From contig JANQKO010000306.1 of NCBI GenBank assembly GCA_028281075.1, forward strand, positions 1 through 8,891: a stretch of DNA of 8,891 nucleotides. Reading direction: 5' to 3'. The stretch comes from Alphaproteobacteria bacterium. GTDB taxonomy: Bacteria; Pseudomonadota; Alphaproteobacteria; GCA-2731375. Shown here in pieces: positions 1 to 6,017 of the stretch. Below the pieces are notes generated by a model. The model saw nothing but the letters and a program-made list of their open reading frames with translations. It was not told the DNA's origin and ran no database searches. The position numbers and the translations under genes are program-made. Every line of letters starts with the position of its first letter. Position 1 is the stretch's first letter.

Positions 1-846
1 GCGACCTGGCTGAAGCGCGCCATCGCCGACATGCGGGCCAACGCCGCCGAACGCAGGTTCGCGCTGGGCGGCCTGCCGTTCGTGTTTTCCTGCTCGGTGC
101 TGATCTCGTCGATCGCCGAGCTGGGCAATTTCGACGAGGTCGAGACCTACGAGACGCTGGGTCTGACCACGGCCGAGGAAGCGGAGGATCATTACAGCCT
201 CTATGTGCTGACCCGCGGCCTCGGACACGCCTATGCCCGCCAGGGCCGGTTCGACCTGGCGGCGAAGCACCTGGAGCGGGCGGCCGAGATCGGCGATCTC
301 TACGAGCTCTACACGCTGGCGCCGGTGATCCTGTCGGCGCTGGGCTATGTCTATGTGGTCGACGGCCGGCGGGACGAGGGCTTCGCCCTGCTGAACCGGT
401 CGATCGACCCGGCGGTCTGGCAGCGGTCGGTGCACTATGCCCGCCCCTATTTCTGGTTCGCGGAAGCCGGACTGATCGCCGGCCGGCGGGACGACGCCGC
501 CGAGATGCTACGGCGCGGCCTGGCGCTGGCCGAGGCGCAACGGGAACGCGAGGGCCAGATCTGGGGTGAGCGCCTGCGCGGTGATCTCGTCGCCGACACC
601 GACCCGGCGCTGGCCGAGCGGCACTATCGCGCCGCGATCGACGGCGCCGAGGCGCAGGGCCTGCGGCCGCATCTGGCCCATGGTCAGCGCGCGCTGGGGA
701 TGCTGTACCTGGCGACCGGTCGCGATGCGACGGCCGCGGCGCCGCTGCGGACCGCCGAACGGCTCTACCGGGCCATGAATATGCGCTATTGGCTGCCCGG
801 TATCGCGGCCGCGCTGGACAAGGGCGGCGGTCAGGGGGCCTTTTGA
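1..846 (+). CDS. TPR-repeat protein, C-terminal part (5' end outside window)
   Basis: The reading frame is open from base 1 and ends at TGA 844-846, so 281 C-terminal residues are seen. They are almost wholly helical repeats: a TPR-like pair around the motifs LGHAYARQGRFDLAAKHLE and LGYVYVVDGRRDEGFALL, further pairs around AGLIAGRRDDAAEMLRRGLA and ERHYRAAIDGAEAQGLRP, then LGMLYLATGRDATAAAPL. The ending, in which HYRAAI..A...GLRPHLAH leads to LYRAMNMRYWL, is typical of the C-terminal TPR arm of large bacterial proteins with an N-terminal class III adenylate/guanylate cyclase domain and an AAA ATPase (family knowledge). The N-terminal domains lie outside the window, so cyclase identity is inference; a LuxR-type or other TPR/ATPase regulator is possible. 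No membrane segment or signal is visible in this part. The repeats probably mediate protein-protein contacts in the cytoplasm. Confidence 0.75.
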   Translation, partial: ATWLKRAIADMRANAAERRFALGGLPFVFSCSVLISSIAELGNFDEVETYETLGLTTAEEAEDHYSLYVLTRGLGHAYARQGRFDLAAKHLERAAEIGDLYELYTLAPVILSALGYVYVVDGRRDEGFALLNRSIDPAVWQRSVHYARPYFWFAEAGLIAGRRDDAAEMLRRGLALAEAQREREGQIWGERLRGDLVADTDPALAERHYRAAIDGAEAQGLRPHLAHGQRALGMLYLATGRDATAAAPLRTAERLYRAMNMRYWLPGIAAALDKGGGQGAF

Positions 847-872
847 CAGCCCACGCCGGGTCCTCCTAAAGT
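843..872 (+). promoter_or_regulatory. Possible sigma-70 promoter for the beta-hydroxyacid dehydrogenase
   Basis: A perfect TTGACA at 843-848 overlaps the stop codon of the upstream TPR gene. It is followed after 18 bases by TAAAGT (867-872), which matches four of six positions of the -10 consensus. A start near 879 would give a leader of about 40 nt before the ATG at 920. The -10 is imperfect and the gene could also be read through from upstream, so this is only a candidate. Confidence 0.35.
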
Positions 873-894
873 CCGGCCGGTGCGGTGGGGCCGG
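873..894 (+). repeat. Small GC-rich stem-loop between TPR gene and dehydrogenase
   Basis: CCGGCC (873-878) and GGCCGG (889-894) form a perfect 6-bp stem with a 10-base loop in the 73-base gap. No T-run follows, so a classical intrinsic terminator is not supported. It could be a leader hairpin or an attenuating structure, or chance in GC-rich DNA. Confidence 0.3.
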
Positions 895-919
895 TCCCTT
901 CCGCCGCTGGAGAACATAC

Positions 920-1813
920 ATGCGCGACGTCAATAACATCGGCTTCATCGGCCTGGGGGTCATGGGCGAGCCGATCTGCCGCAACCTGGCGACAAAGAGC
1001 GGCCTGCCCGTGGTGGCCTTCGATCCCGATCCGGCGCCGCTGGAGCGGCTGGCGGCGGCCGGCGTCAAGGCGAAAGACTGCCCGGGCGAGGTCGCGCGGG
1101 CCGCCGACCTGATCTTCCTGTCGCTGCCCGACGGCGATGCGGTGCGCGGCGTCTGCCTGGACGACGAAGACGGCCTGTTGGACGCGCTGGCGCCCGGACA
1201 GGCCGTCGTCGATACCGGCACGACGCCGGTGGAGCTCAGCCGCGAGGTCGCGCTGCGCTATACCAAGATCAGCGTCGCCTTCGTTGACGCGCCCGTCGCC
1301 CGCACGCGCGCCGCCGCCGAGGCCGGCACCTTGAGCGTCATGGTCGGCGCCGACGCCGGCCTGTTCGAGGGACTGTCACCGTTTCTCGGCTGCTTCGCCA
1401 GCGACGTCACGCATTGCGGCGAGACCGGCGCCGGCCAGGTGGTCAAGCAGATGAACAACATGGTGCTGTTCCAGACCGTGGTGGCGCTGGCCGAGGCGCT
1501 GGCCGTCGGCCGCCGCGCCGGCGTCGACGGCCGGGTGCTGTTCGACACCCTGTCGAAAGGCTCGGCCGACAGCTTCGCGTTGCGCAACCACGGCATGAAG
1601 GCGATGCTGCCGGGCGCGTTTCCGGACCGCGCCTTTCCGGCCCGCTACGCGCTGAAAGACCTGAGCTACGCGCTCGGTCTCGCCGACGATCACGGCCTGA
1701 CGCTGCGCGGCGGCGAGGTGGCGCGGCAGTTGCTGGAAGAGACCATCGCCAACGGCGACGGCGACCGCTACTTCCCGGCCCTGGCGAGAGTGATCGACCC
1801 CCGCGGCGATTAG
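920..1813 (+). CDS. NAD-dependent beta-hydroxyacid dehydrogenase (3-hydroxyisobutyrate dehydrogenase family)
   Basis: The product has 297 residues, the usual length of this soluble family. Members oxidise small beta-hydroxyacids such as 3-hydroxyisobutyrate, or reduce tartronate semialdehyde. The N-terminal Rossmann fold begins with the family signature GFIGLGVMGEPICRNL (8-23). Asp35 at the end of the second strand suggests NAD rather than NADP preference. The catalytic lysine is Lys176 in GAGQVVKQMNN (170-180), with the conserved Asn180 one turn later. The all-helical C-terminal domain fills residues 180-297. The substrate-binding stretch is unusual: DAPVARTRAAAEAGT (123-137) has A-R-T where the family normally has S-G-G, so the substrate is probably not plain 3-hydroxyisobutyrate. 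The start at 920 has a GGAG 7 bases upstream. The gene follows the TPR gene by 73 bases and meets the next gene tail to tail. The exact reaction cannot be assigned. Confidence 0.9.
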   Translation: MRDVNNIGFIGLGVMGEPICRNLATKSGLPVVAFDPDPAPLERLAAAGVKAKDCPGEVARAADLIFLSLPDGDAVRGVCLDDEDGLLDALAPGQAVVDTGTTPVELSREVALRYTKISVAFVDAPVARTRAAAEAGTLSVMVGADAGLFEGLSPFLGCFASDVTHCGETGAGQVVKQMNNMVLFQTVVALAEALAVGRRAGVDGRVLFDTLSKGSADSFALRNHGMKAMLPGAFPDRAFPARYALKDLSYALGLADDHGLTLRGGEVARQLLEETIANGDGDRYFPALARVIDPRGD

Positions 1814-2844
1814 CGGCCCGAGAACGCGGCGAGCCTGGCCCGGAAGCCGGGGCGGTCGAGCACATCCCCGTTGACGACGTTTCCCGGCACGCGGCCGGCG
1901 GCGACGTCGAGCACGGCCTCGGCGTTCAGGCGGCCGAACTCGGCGAACATCTGGTCGGTCCAGCCGAGCGAATGCGGCGCCAGCACCACGTTGTCGAGCG
2001 TGAGCAGCGGATCGTCGGCCAGGGGTGGCTCGGGATCGAAGACATCGAGGCCGGCGCCGGCGATGCGGCCGCCGGCGAGCGCGTCGTAGAGCGCGTCCCG
2101 GTCGACCACCGGTCCCCGGCTGGTGTTGATCAGATAGGCCGTCGGCTTCATGGCCGCGATGCCGGCGGCCGAACCGATGCCGCGGGTTTCATCGGTCAGC
2201 GGGCAGTTGAAGGTCAGAAAATCGGACCGCGCGAAGACGTCGTCGAGGCCGACCAGATCGACACCCAGCTCGGCCGCGACGGCCGGTTCGGCGTACGGAT
2301 CGTGGGCGATGTGGCGCATCTCGAATGGCCGCGCCATGCGGAACATCTCGGCACCGATATTGCCGATGCCGACGGAGCCCAGCGTACGGCCGATCAGCCC
2401 GGTGCCGTGATAGCCCATGCGTTCGTCCCAGCCCGGCACGCCCTTGCGGGCGATCCGGTCCTTGGCCATCAGGTTGCCGGCGAGCGCCAGCAGCAGCGTG
2501 ACGATGGCGACGGCCATGGGCCGGCGCACGCCGTCGGGGCAGATCGTCAGCACGACGTCGTGCGCGGTGCAGGCCGGCACGTCGACGGTATCGTAGCCGA
2601 CGCCGACCCGGGCGACGTGTGCCAGACGGCAGCCATCCGTCAGGCTGGACGCCCGGAGCTGCTCGCCGAGCAGGATCACCGCGTCGAGACCGGCAATGGT
2701 CTCGGGCCGCAATGGCGATTCCGCCGGCAAGGTCGTGACCTCGACCCCGGCGGCGTCATGCAGGGCCGAGATGTCGTAAGTCGGAAATGTCGGAACGCCG
2801 TCGCGTTCGAAATCGGCGCTGATGCCAACGCGGAATGCCGTCAT
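1810..2844 (-). CDS. D-isomer-specific 2-hydroxyacid dehydrogenase (NAD-binding)
   Basis: The product has 344 residues with the two-domain layout of the D-2-hydroxyacid dehydrogenase family (phosphoglycerate, glycerate, lactate and hydroxypyruvate enzymes), which interconvert 2-hydroxyacids and 2-ketoacids with NAD. The nucleotide-binding loop GIGNIG is at 159-164, after GRTLG. Asp182 (AHDPY) is the NAD-selecting acidic residue. The catalytic triad is complete: Arg243 in NTSRGPVVD, Glu272 in LDVFDPEPP and His291 in APHSLGWTD. His is followed by Ser-Leu-Gly-Trp rather than the more common I-G/G-T context, so this may be a distinct subfamily. A strong ribosome site (GGGGGAGG, 2857-2850) lies 5 bases before the ATG at 2844. 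The stop TAA (1812-1810) overlaps the opposing gene's TAG. It lies downstream of the PaaH-like gene on the same strand, separated by a palindromic element. The substrate is unknown; D-3-phosphoglycerate is unlikely because there is no C-terminal ACT domain. Confidence 0.9.
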   Translation of the reverse strand: MTAFRVGISADFERDGVPTFPTYDISALHDAAGVEVTTLPAESPLRPETIAGLDAVILLGEQLRASSLTDGCRLAHVARVGVGYDTVDVPACTAHDVVLTICPDGVRRPMAVAIVTLLLALAGNLMAKDRIARKGVPGWDERMGYHGTGLIGRTLGSVGIGNIGAEMFRMARPFEMRHIAHDPYAEPAVAAELGVDLVGLDDVFARSDFLTFNCPLTDETRGIGSAAGIAAMKPTAYLINTSRGPVVDRDALYDALAGGRIAGAGLDVFDPEPPLADDPLLTLDNVVLAPHSLGWTDQMFAEFGRLNAEAVLDVAAGRVPGNVVNGDVLDRPGFRARLAAFSGR

Positions 2845-2908
2845 GCCATCCTCCCCCGGATCGTTTTGTCACGGCACGCCTGGCCGCGCCGTCGCCACGT
2901 CGATATTA

Positions 2909-3068
2909 ACCCGCCTTTCTCCCCACCATCACGGTCCGCGACGCCGCGGGCGGGCGCCTGCGCGCGACCCTTCGGGCGGCGCCGTGCTGCCGACAGGGGG
3001 CGTCGCGCTGCTTGCCCGATGTCCCACATCGCGCCGCGCAGACCATGATGGTGGGGAGAAAGGCGGGC
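2909..3068. mobile_element. MITE-like palindromic element with perfect 22-bp terminal inverted repeats
   Basis: The left arm 2910-2931 and right arm 3046-3067 are exact reverse complements over 22 bases (outer end CCCGCCTTTC, inner end CCACCATCA). Partial complementarity continues inward to about 2944/3033, giving arms of about 35 bases around a GC-rich core. The core includes a small hairpin, CGATGT-CCC-ACATCG (3017-3031). A TA dinucleotide flanks each side one base beyond the arms (2907-2908 and 3069-3070), as expected for a TA-duplicating IS630/mariner-type insertion (inference). The element is too short for a transposase and no convincing coding frame is seen. It fills most of the 223-base gap between two same-strand genes, so in RNA it would form a long stem that could affect stability or read-through of the downstream gene. 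Alternatives are an intergenic palindromic repeat of the REP/RPE sort or an elaborate attenuator. Copy number elsewhere in the genome is unknown. Confidence 0.55.
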
Positions 3069-4576
3069 TAGTCCGGCGTCGTCGCCGGCAGGCCGAGCAG
3101 GGCGCGGCGGCGAAGCCACTGGCTGGGACGGTAGCGTTCCTCGCCGGTGATGCGCTGCAGGTGGCCCAGGATGGCAAGCACCGTGTCGGCGCCCATCTCA
3201 TCGGTCAGCGCCAGCGGCCCCAGCGGATAGTTCAAGCCCAGCGTCATGGCGGTGTCGATGTCGGCCGGCGCGGCGACGCCGATCTGGGCGATCTCGCAGC
3301 CCAGATTGGCCACCATGGCCCGCATGCGCTGGGCGATGAAGCCGGGTGAATCATGAATCGCGGTAACGGCGGCGCCGGTGCCGGCCAGCAGGGCCGCGAC
3401 CCGGTCGCGCTGGGCCGGATCGGCGCCGGGTGCGCTCATGATGGTCAGGCGGCGGCCGATATCGCCGGTCAGGTCGACTGCCACCAGGCGGCGGGCATCG
3501 GCGCCCGTGCGCACGGCGACGGCGGTGGCGTCCTCGCCCAGCGGCGCGGCCAGGACCGGGCAGGCGCCGTCGTCCTCGATCACCGCCGCGCCGGCCTCGC
3601 GCAGCAGCTTTTCCAGCCCCTCGTGGGCCTCGGCCAGCGCCACCCGGCGCGCCGGCTCGGCCGAGATGTCGGCATCGGCGCTGTCGGCGATCTTGCCGCC
3701 TTTGCCGTCATAGCGGTAATGGCCCTGGCCCGTTTTCCGGCCCAGCCGGCCCGCTTCCCGCAGGCTTTCGTGCAGCGGATAGGTGGCCATGCGGCGGTCC
3801 TGGAAGTAGCCGTTGTAGATCGCCATGCTGGCCGGGAAGTTGACGTCGATCCCGGTCAGGTCCATCAGCTCGAACGGTCCCATGCGGAATCCGCAAGCGT
3901 CCCGCATCACCGCGTCGACCTGGGCCGGCGTGGCGATGCCTTCGTGCGCCAGGCGCAGGCCCTCGGTGGTGAAGGCGCGGCCGCCGAGATTGACCAGGAA
4001 GCCCGGGCCGTCGCGCACCACGACCGGCACCCGGCCCATGCGGCGGCCGAGCGCGTCGAGGGCGGCGACCACGTCGTCGTCGGTGGCCGGCGCGCGCACC
4101 ACCTCGACCAGCTTCATCAGCGGCACCGGATTGAAGAAATGCAGGCCGGCCACCCGCTGCTTGCGTTCGCAGCCGGCGGCGATCGCGGCGATGCGCAGCG
4201 AGGAGGTGTTCGAGGCCAGGATCGCATCGTCGCCGACGGCGCGTTCGAGATCGGCGAATACGGCCCGCTTGACGTCGAGGTTCTCGACGATGGCCTCGAT
4301 CACCACCTCGGCATCGGCCATGGCGTCCAGGCCGTCGACCACCTGCAGCCGGTCCTTGGCCGCCGCCGCCTCATCGGCGCCCATGCGGCCCTTGTCGACG
4401 GCGCGGTCCAGCATGCCGAAGATGAAGCTGCGCGCGGCCGCGGCCGCGCCGTCGGCGGCATCGTATAACAATGCGGTCATGCCGCCGGTAATGGTGACCT
4501 GTGCGATGCCGCGTCCCATCGCGCCGGCGCCAATCACGCCGACCATGACGTTTCCGGACCGGAAATCCCGTGCCAT
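3068..4576 (-). CDS. 3-hydroxyacyl-CoA dehydrogenase, PaaH-like two-unit form
   Basis: The product has 502 residues. It oxidises (S)-3-hydroxyacyl-CoA to 3-ketoacyl-CoA with NAD, in beta-oxidation or lower phenylacetate-type pathways, in the cytosol. The Rossmann loop GAGAMG is at 16-21, followed by the NTSSLRI segment with catalytic Ser125. His146 lies in GLHFFNP, Glu158 in MKLVEVV and Asn196 in PGFLVN, which completes the active site. The first C-terminal helical domain covers about 190-290. Residues 310-400 form a degenerate second Rossmann-like unit, and 405-490 a second helical dimerisation domain (DSPGFIAQRM ... LNYPLGPLA ... YRPSQWLRRRALLG). This layout and length match PaaH/3-hydroxyadipyl-CoA dehydrogenases rather than the short HbdA type. 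No other paa gene is nearby, so the symbol is withheld. I chose the ATG at 4576 because AAGGGG lies about 7 bases upstream and the next residues lead directly into the fold; an in-frame ATG at 4627 would add 17 unconserved-looking residues. The stop abuts the palindromic element. Confidence 0.92.
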   Translation of the reverse strand: MARDFRSGNVMVGVIGAGAMGRGIAQVTITGGMTALLYDAADGAAAAARSFIFGMLDRAVDKGRMGADEAAAAKDRLQVVDGLDAMADAEVVIEAIVENLDVKRAVFADLERAVGDDAILASNTSSLRIAAIAAGCERKQRVAGLHFFNPVPLMKLVEVVRAPATDDDVVAALDALGRRMGRVPVVVRDGPGFLVNLGGRAFTTEGLRLAHEGIATPAQVDAVMRDACGFRMGPFELMDLTGIDVNFPASMAIYNGYFQDRRMATYPLHESLREAGRLGRKTGQGHYRYDGKGGKIADSADADISAEPARRVALAEAHEGLEKLLREAGAAVIEDDGACPVLAAPLGEDATAVAVRTGADARRLVAVDLTGDIGRRLTIMSAPGADPAQRDRVAALLAGTGAAVTAIHDSPGFIAQRMRAMVANLGCEIAQIGVAAPADIDTAMTLGLNYPLGPLALTDEMGADTVLAILGHLQRITGEERYRPSQWLRRRALLGLPATTPD

Positions 4577-4611
4577 CGGGCAACCCCTTTTTCTGTGCTT
4601 GGACGATTGAG

Positions 4612-4630
4612 GCCATGTAGACCACATGGC
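4612..4630. promoter_or_regulatory. Perfect 7-5-7 palindrome upstream of the PaaH-like gene (candidate operator)
   Basis: GCCATGT (4612-4618) and ACATGGC (4624-4630) are exact inverted repeats separated by AGACC. The site lies 36-54 bases upstream of the start codon at 4576 on the minus strand, where a repressor could block transcription. The binding protein is unknown and no regulator gene is adjacent. Confidence 0.4.
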
Positions 4631-4661
4631 GCGCGCGGCGGGAAGCCCCGGGCCGCGCGGC

Positions 4662-4690
4662 CTTGAACGAAACCGGTACGCGACCTAAAT
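4662..4690 (+). promoter_or_regulatory. Heat-shock (RpoH, sigma-32) promoter of the Hsp20 gene
   Basis: CTTGAA (4662-4667) and CCTAAAT (4684-4690) are separated by 16 bases. This closely follows the alphaproteobacterial heat-shock promoter pattern CTTG-N17/18-CYTAT (family knowledge). The expected start is near 4697, about 97 nt before the Hsp20 ATG, leaving room for the thermometer leader. Position, spacing and the downstream gene all agree. Confidence 0.7.
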
Positions 4691-4697
4691 CTAGGTC
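4682..4697. promoter_or_regulatory. Palindrome overlapping the heat-shock -10 element
   Basis: GACCTA (4682-4687) and TAGGTC (4692-4697) are perfect inverted 6-mers around AATC. They overlap the proposed -10 box and transcription start. A dimeric regulator could bind here, or the symmetry could be chance; no known operator was recognised. Confidence 0.3.
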
Positions 4698-4793
4698 TCG
4701 CAGCGCCGTTCCGGGCTGCGTTCGGACGCCTGAGCAAGGGTCCGGCCGGTCATCGGTACACCATGCTTGCTCGTATTCGAGGAGTTGGGCCAC
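4697..4793 (+). promoter_or_regulatory. ROSE-type RNA thermometer in the Hsp20 5' leader
   Basis: The leader folds by eye into four hairpins. Hairpin 1 is CGCAGC (4699-4704) with GCTGCG (4715-4720). Hairpin 2 is CGGAC-CCT with AGG-GTCCG (4723-4744), with one bulged G and a GAGCA loop. Hairpin 3 is a short CCG/CGG stem (4746-4756). Hairpin 4 (about 4761-4789) pairs TTGCTCG (4767-4773) with CGAGGAG (4778-4784) around a TATT loop, hiding the ribosome site AGGAG. In hairpin 4, G4769 faces G4782. This is the G-G mismatch of the conserved U(U/C)GCU/anti-Shine-Dalgarno motif that defines ROSE elements (family knowledge). By analogy the stem opens on heating and allows translation. Folding was done by inspection only. 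Confidence 0.75.
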
Positions 4794-5264
4794 ATGACGC
4801 GCGTCTCGGTTTTCAGCAGCCCGCTGGTCCTGGGCTTCGACCATTTCGAGCAGGTGCTCGACCGGGTCACGAAGTCGGCGAGCGATGGCTATCCTCCCTA
4901 CAATATCGAGCAGGTCGGCGACGACGGATTGCGCATCACGCTGGCCGTCGCCGGGTTTTCCAGCGACGATCTGCAGATCGTTCTGGAAGACAACCAGTTG
5001 ATCGTGCGCGGCCGGCAGGCCGACGATCCCGAACGGGTCTACCTGCACCGCGGTATCGCCGCCCGCCAGTTCCAGCGCGCGTTCGTCCTGGCCGAGGGCA
5101 TCGAGGTCGCCGGCGCCGATCTGGACAACGGGCTGCTGAGCATCGATCTGGTGCGGCCGCGGCCCGAGGTCGTGACCCGGACGATCGAGATCAAATCGCC
5201 GGCGTCGCGGAAAGACGGCCGCGCGGCCCCGACGATCGACGTCGACGACCGCGGCGACGGCTAG
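4794..5264 (+). CDS. Hsp20 small heat-shock protein (IbpA/HspH type)
   Basis: The product has 156 residues. It is a cytosolic ATP-independent chaperone that binds unfolding proteins and hands them to DnaK/ClpB. The short N-terminal arm (1-33) ends in the alphaproteobacterial IbpA-like SDGYPPYNIEQ. The alpha-crystallin domain covers about 35-125 and contains GLRITLAVAGFSSDDLQI and RGIAARQFQRAFVLAEGI. The hallmark A-x-x-x-N-G-x-L is at 108-115. The C-terminal I-x-I oligomerisation motif is I131-E-I133, followed by an acidic flexible tail. The ATG at 4794 is preferred: AGGAG (4780-4784) lies 9 bases upstream and the protein then begins as its relatives do. An upstream in-frame TTG (4767) falls inside the thermometer stem. 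Expression is expected to be doubly heat-controlled, by the RpoH promoter and the ROSE leader. The DUF1150 gene follows after 41 bases and is probably co-transcribed. Confidence 0.95.
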   Translation: MTRVSVFSSPLVLGFDHFEQVLDRVTKSASDGYPPYNIEQVGDDGLRITLAVAGFSSDDLQIVLEDNQLIVRGRQADDPERVYLHRGIAARQFQRAFVLAEGIEVAGADLDNGLLSIDLVRPRPEVVTRTIEIKSPASRKDGRAAPTIDVDDRGDG

Positions 5265-5305
5265 TCCGGCCGGCCGCGCCGAGATGACAGTGTAGAGGAG
5301 TGGTG

Positions 5306-5524
5306 ATGATTTTTTCGGTCGAGCAGTTACGGCAGCTCAGCCCCAGGTCGCTGGCGGCGCTGGGCGCGGACGACATTGCCTTCGTCAAGCGGATCGACGT
5401 CGACGGCCGGCCGATCCACGCGGTGCATGCGGCCGACGGCACCCGGATCGCCGCCTTCGACAGCCGCGAGCTCGCCTTCGCCGCGGTGCGCCAGAACGAT
5501 CTGGAACCCGTCAGCGTTCACTGA
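5306..5524 (+). CDS. DUF1150 family small protein
   Basis: The product has 72 residues and no signal or membrane segment. The sequence (LRQLSPRSLAALGADDIAFVK, then HAVHAADGTRIAAFDSRELA and the ending AVRQNDLEPVSVH) is characteristic of DUF1150, a small alphaproteobacterial family of unknown function that commonly sits behind hsp20 genes (family knowledge). GAGGAG (5295-5300) lies 5 bases before ATG 5306. Two in-frame GTG codons at 5300 and 5303 overlap or touch that site and are less likely starts. It probably shares the heat-shock transcript with the Hsp20 gene, which suggests, but does not show, a role in proteostasis. Its stop is only 14 bases from the stop of the convergent ptsN. Confidence 0.85.
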   Translation: MIFSVEQLRQLSPRSLAALGADDIAFVKRIDVDGRPIHAVHAADGTRIAAFDSRELAFAAVRQNDLEPVSVH

Positions 5525-5525
5525 T

Positions 5526-5537
5526 CCGACAAGTCGG
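5526..5537. terminator. Tiny hairpin filling the gap between convergent stops
   Basis: CCGAC (5526-5530) and GTCGG (5533-5537) are inverted repeats that occupy nearly all of the 14 bases between the DUF1150 and ptsN stop codons. No T-run is present on either strand, so a bidirectional terminator function is only a possibility. Confidence 0.25.
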
Positions 5538-5538
5538 G

Positions 5539-6006
5539 CTAAGCCGCGTTCGACGATACGGACGCGTCGCTCAGCAGGGCGTAGAGCGCGTCCGGCTCGG
5601 ACGTGCCGCGCAGCTTGGCGCAGAAGTTCTGGTCACGCAGCAGCCGCGAAATGCGGGCCAGCGCCTTCAGGTGATCGGCGCCGGCGGATTCCGGCGCCAG
5701 CAGCAGGAAAATCAGATCGACCGGCTCGTCGTCGATGGAGTCGAAATCGATCGGCGTTTCCAGCCGGGCGAACACGGCATGCAGCCGACCGAGCTCGTTC
5801 AGCTTGCCGTGCGGAATGGCGATGCCCTGCCCCACGCCCGTCGTGCCGAGACGTTCGCGCTCGAGCAGCACATCGAAAATCCTGCGTTCGTGCAAATCGG
5901 TCAGTTGCGCGGCCTTCTGCGCCAGTTCCTGCAGGGCCTGTTTCTTGCTCGTGACCTTCAGGTTCGCGACGACGCCGTCCTGTGGCAACAGTTCGGCGAT
6001 CTCCAT
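5539..6006 (-). CDS. ptsN: Nitrogen-PTS EIIA protein (EIIA-Ntr)
   Basis: The product has 155 residues, the usual length. EIIA-Ntr takes phosphate from NPr, which is phosphorylated by EI-Ntr (PtsP). It acts as a cytosolic regulator of potassium transport, sensor kinases and carbon/nitrogen balance rather than as a sugar importer (family knowledge). The phosphorylated residue is His66 in GQGIAIPHGK, preceded by the typical RERLGTTGVG. Later motifs VDLIFLLLAPESAGADHLKA and LARISRLLRD also match EIIA domains. AAGGA (6018-6014) lies 7 bases before the ATG and shares a base with the stop codon of hpf, so translation is likely coupled. It is the last gene of the lptB-rpoN-hpf-ptsN run and converges on DUF1150. 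Confidence 0.95.
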   Translation of the reverse strand: MEIAELLPQDGVVANLKVTSKKQALQELAQKAAQLTDLHERRIFDVLLERERLGTTGVGQGIAIPHGKLNELGRLHAVFARLETPIDFDSIDDEPVDLIFLLLAPESAGADHLKALARISRLLRDQNFCAKLRGTSEPDALYALLSDASVSSNAA

Positions 6007-6017
6007 ATGGCAATCCT

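Noticed and set aside
1414..3048. A 544-codon open frame on the plus strand
   Set aside because: It lies antisense or out of frame to two clear dehydrogenase genes and has the Arg/Pro/Gly-rich, low-complexity composition of GC-rich shadow frames. No domain was recognised.
2841..3119. A 92-codon minus-strand open frame through the palindromic element
   Set aside because: Its sequence is simply the element read through both arms (the inverted arms give similar SPHHHG-like and DGGEKGG-like strings). There is no ribosome site, and it overlaps the ends of real genes.
3353..4468. A 371-codon plus-strand open frame opposite the PaaH-like gene
   Set aside because: It is the complement of a gene with complete catalytic motifs. 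The His/Gln/Gly/Ala-rich text has no family resemblance.
4577..4627. Upstream ATG at 4627 as the start of the PaaH-like gene
   Set aside because: It would add 17 residues unlike the family N-terminus and would sit within the 4612-4630 palindrome; the ATG at 4576 has AAGGGG at good spacing.
4767..4793. TTG at 4767 as the Hsp20 start
   Set aside because: It lies inside the thermometer stem, upstream of the AGGAG ribosome site that serves the ATG at 4794.
5300..5305. GTG codons at 5300 and 5303 as DUF1150 starts
   Set aside because: They overlap or abut the ribosome-binding sequence; ATG 5306 has a 5-base spacer from GAGGAG.
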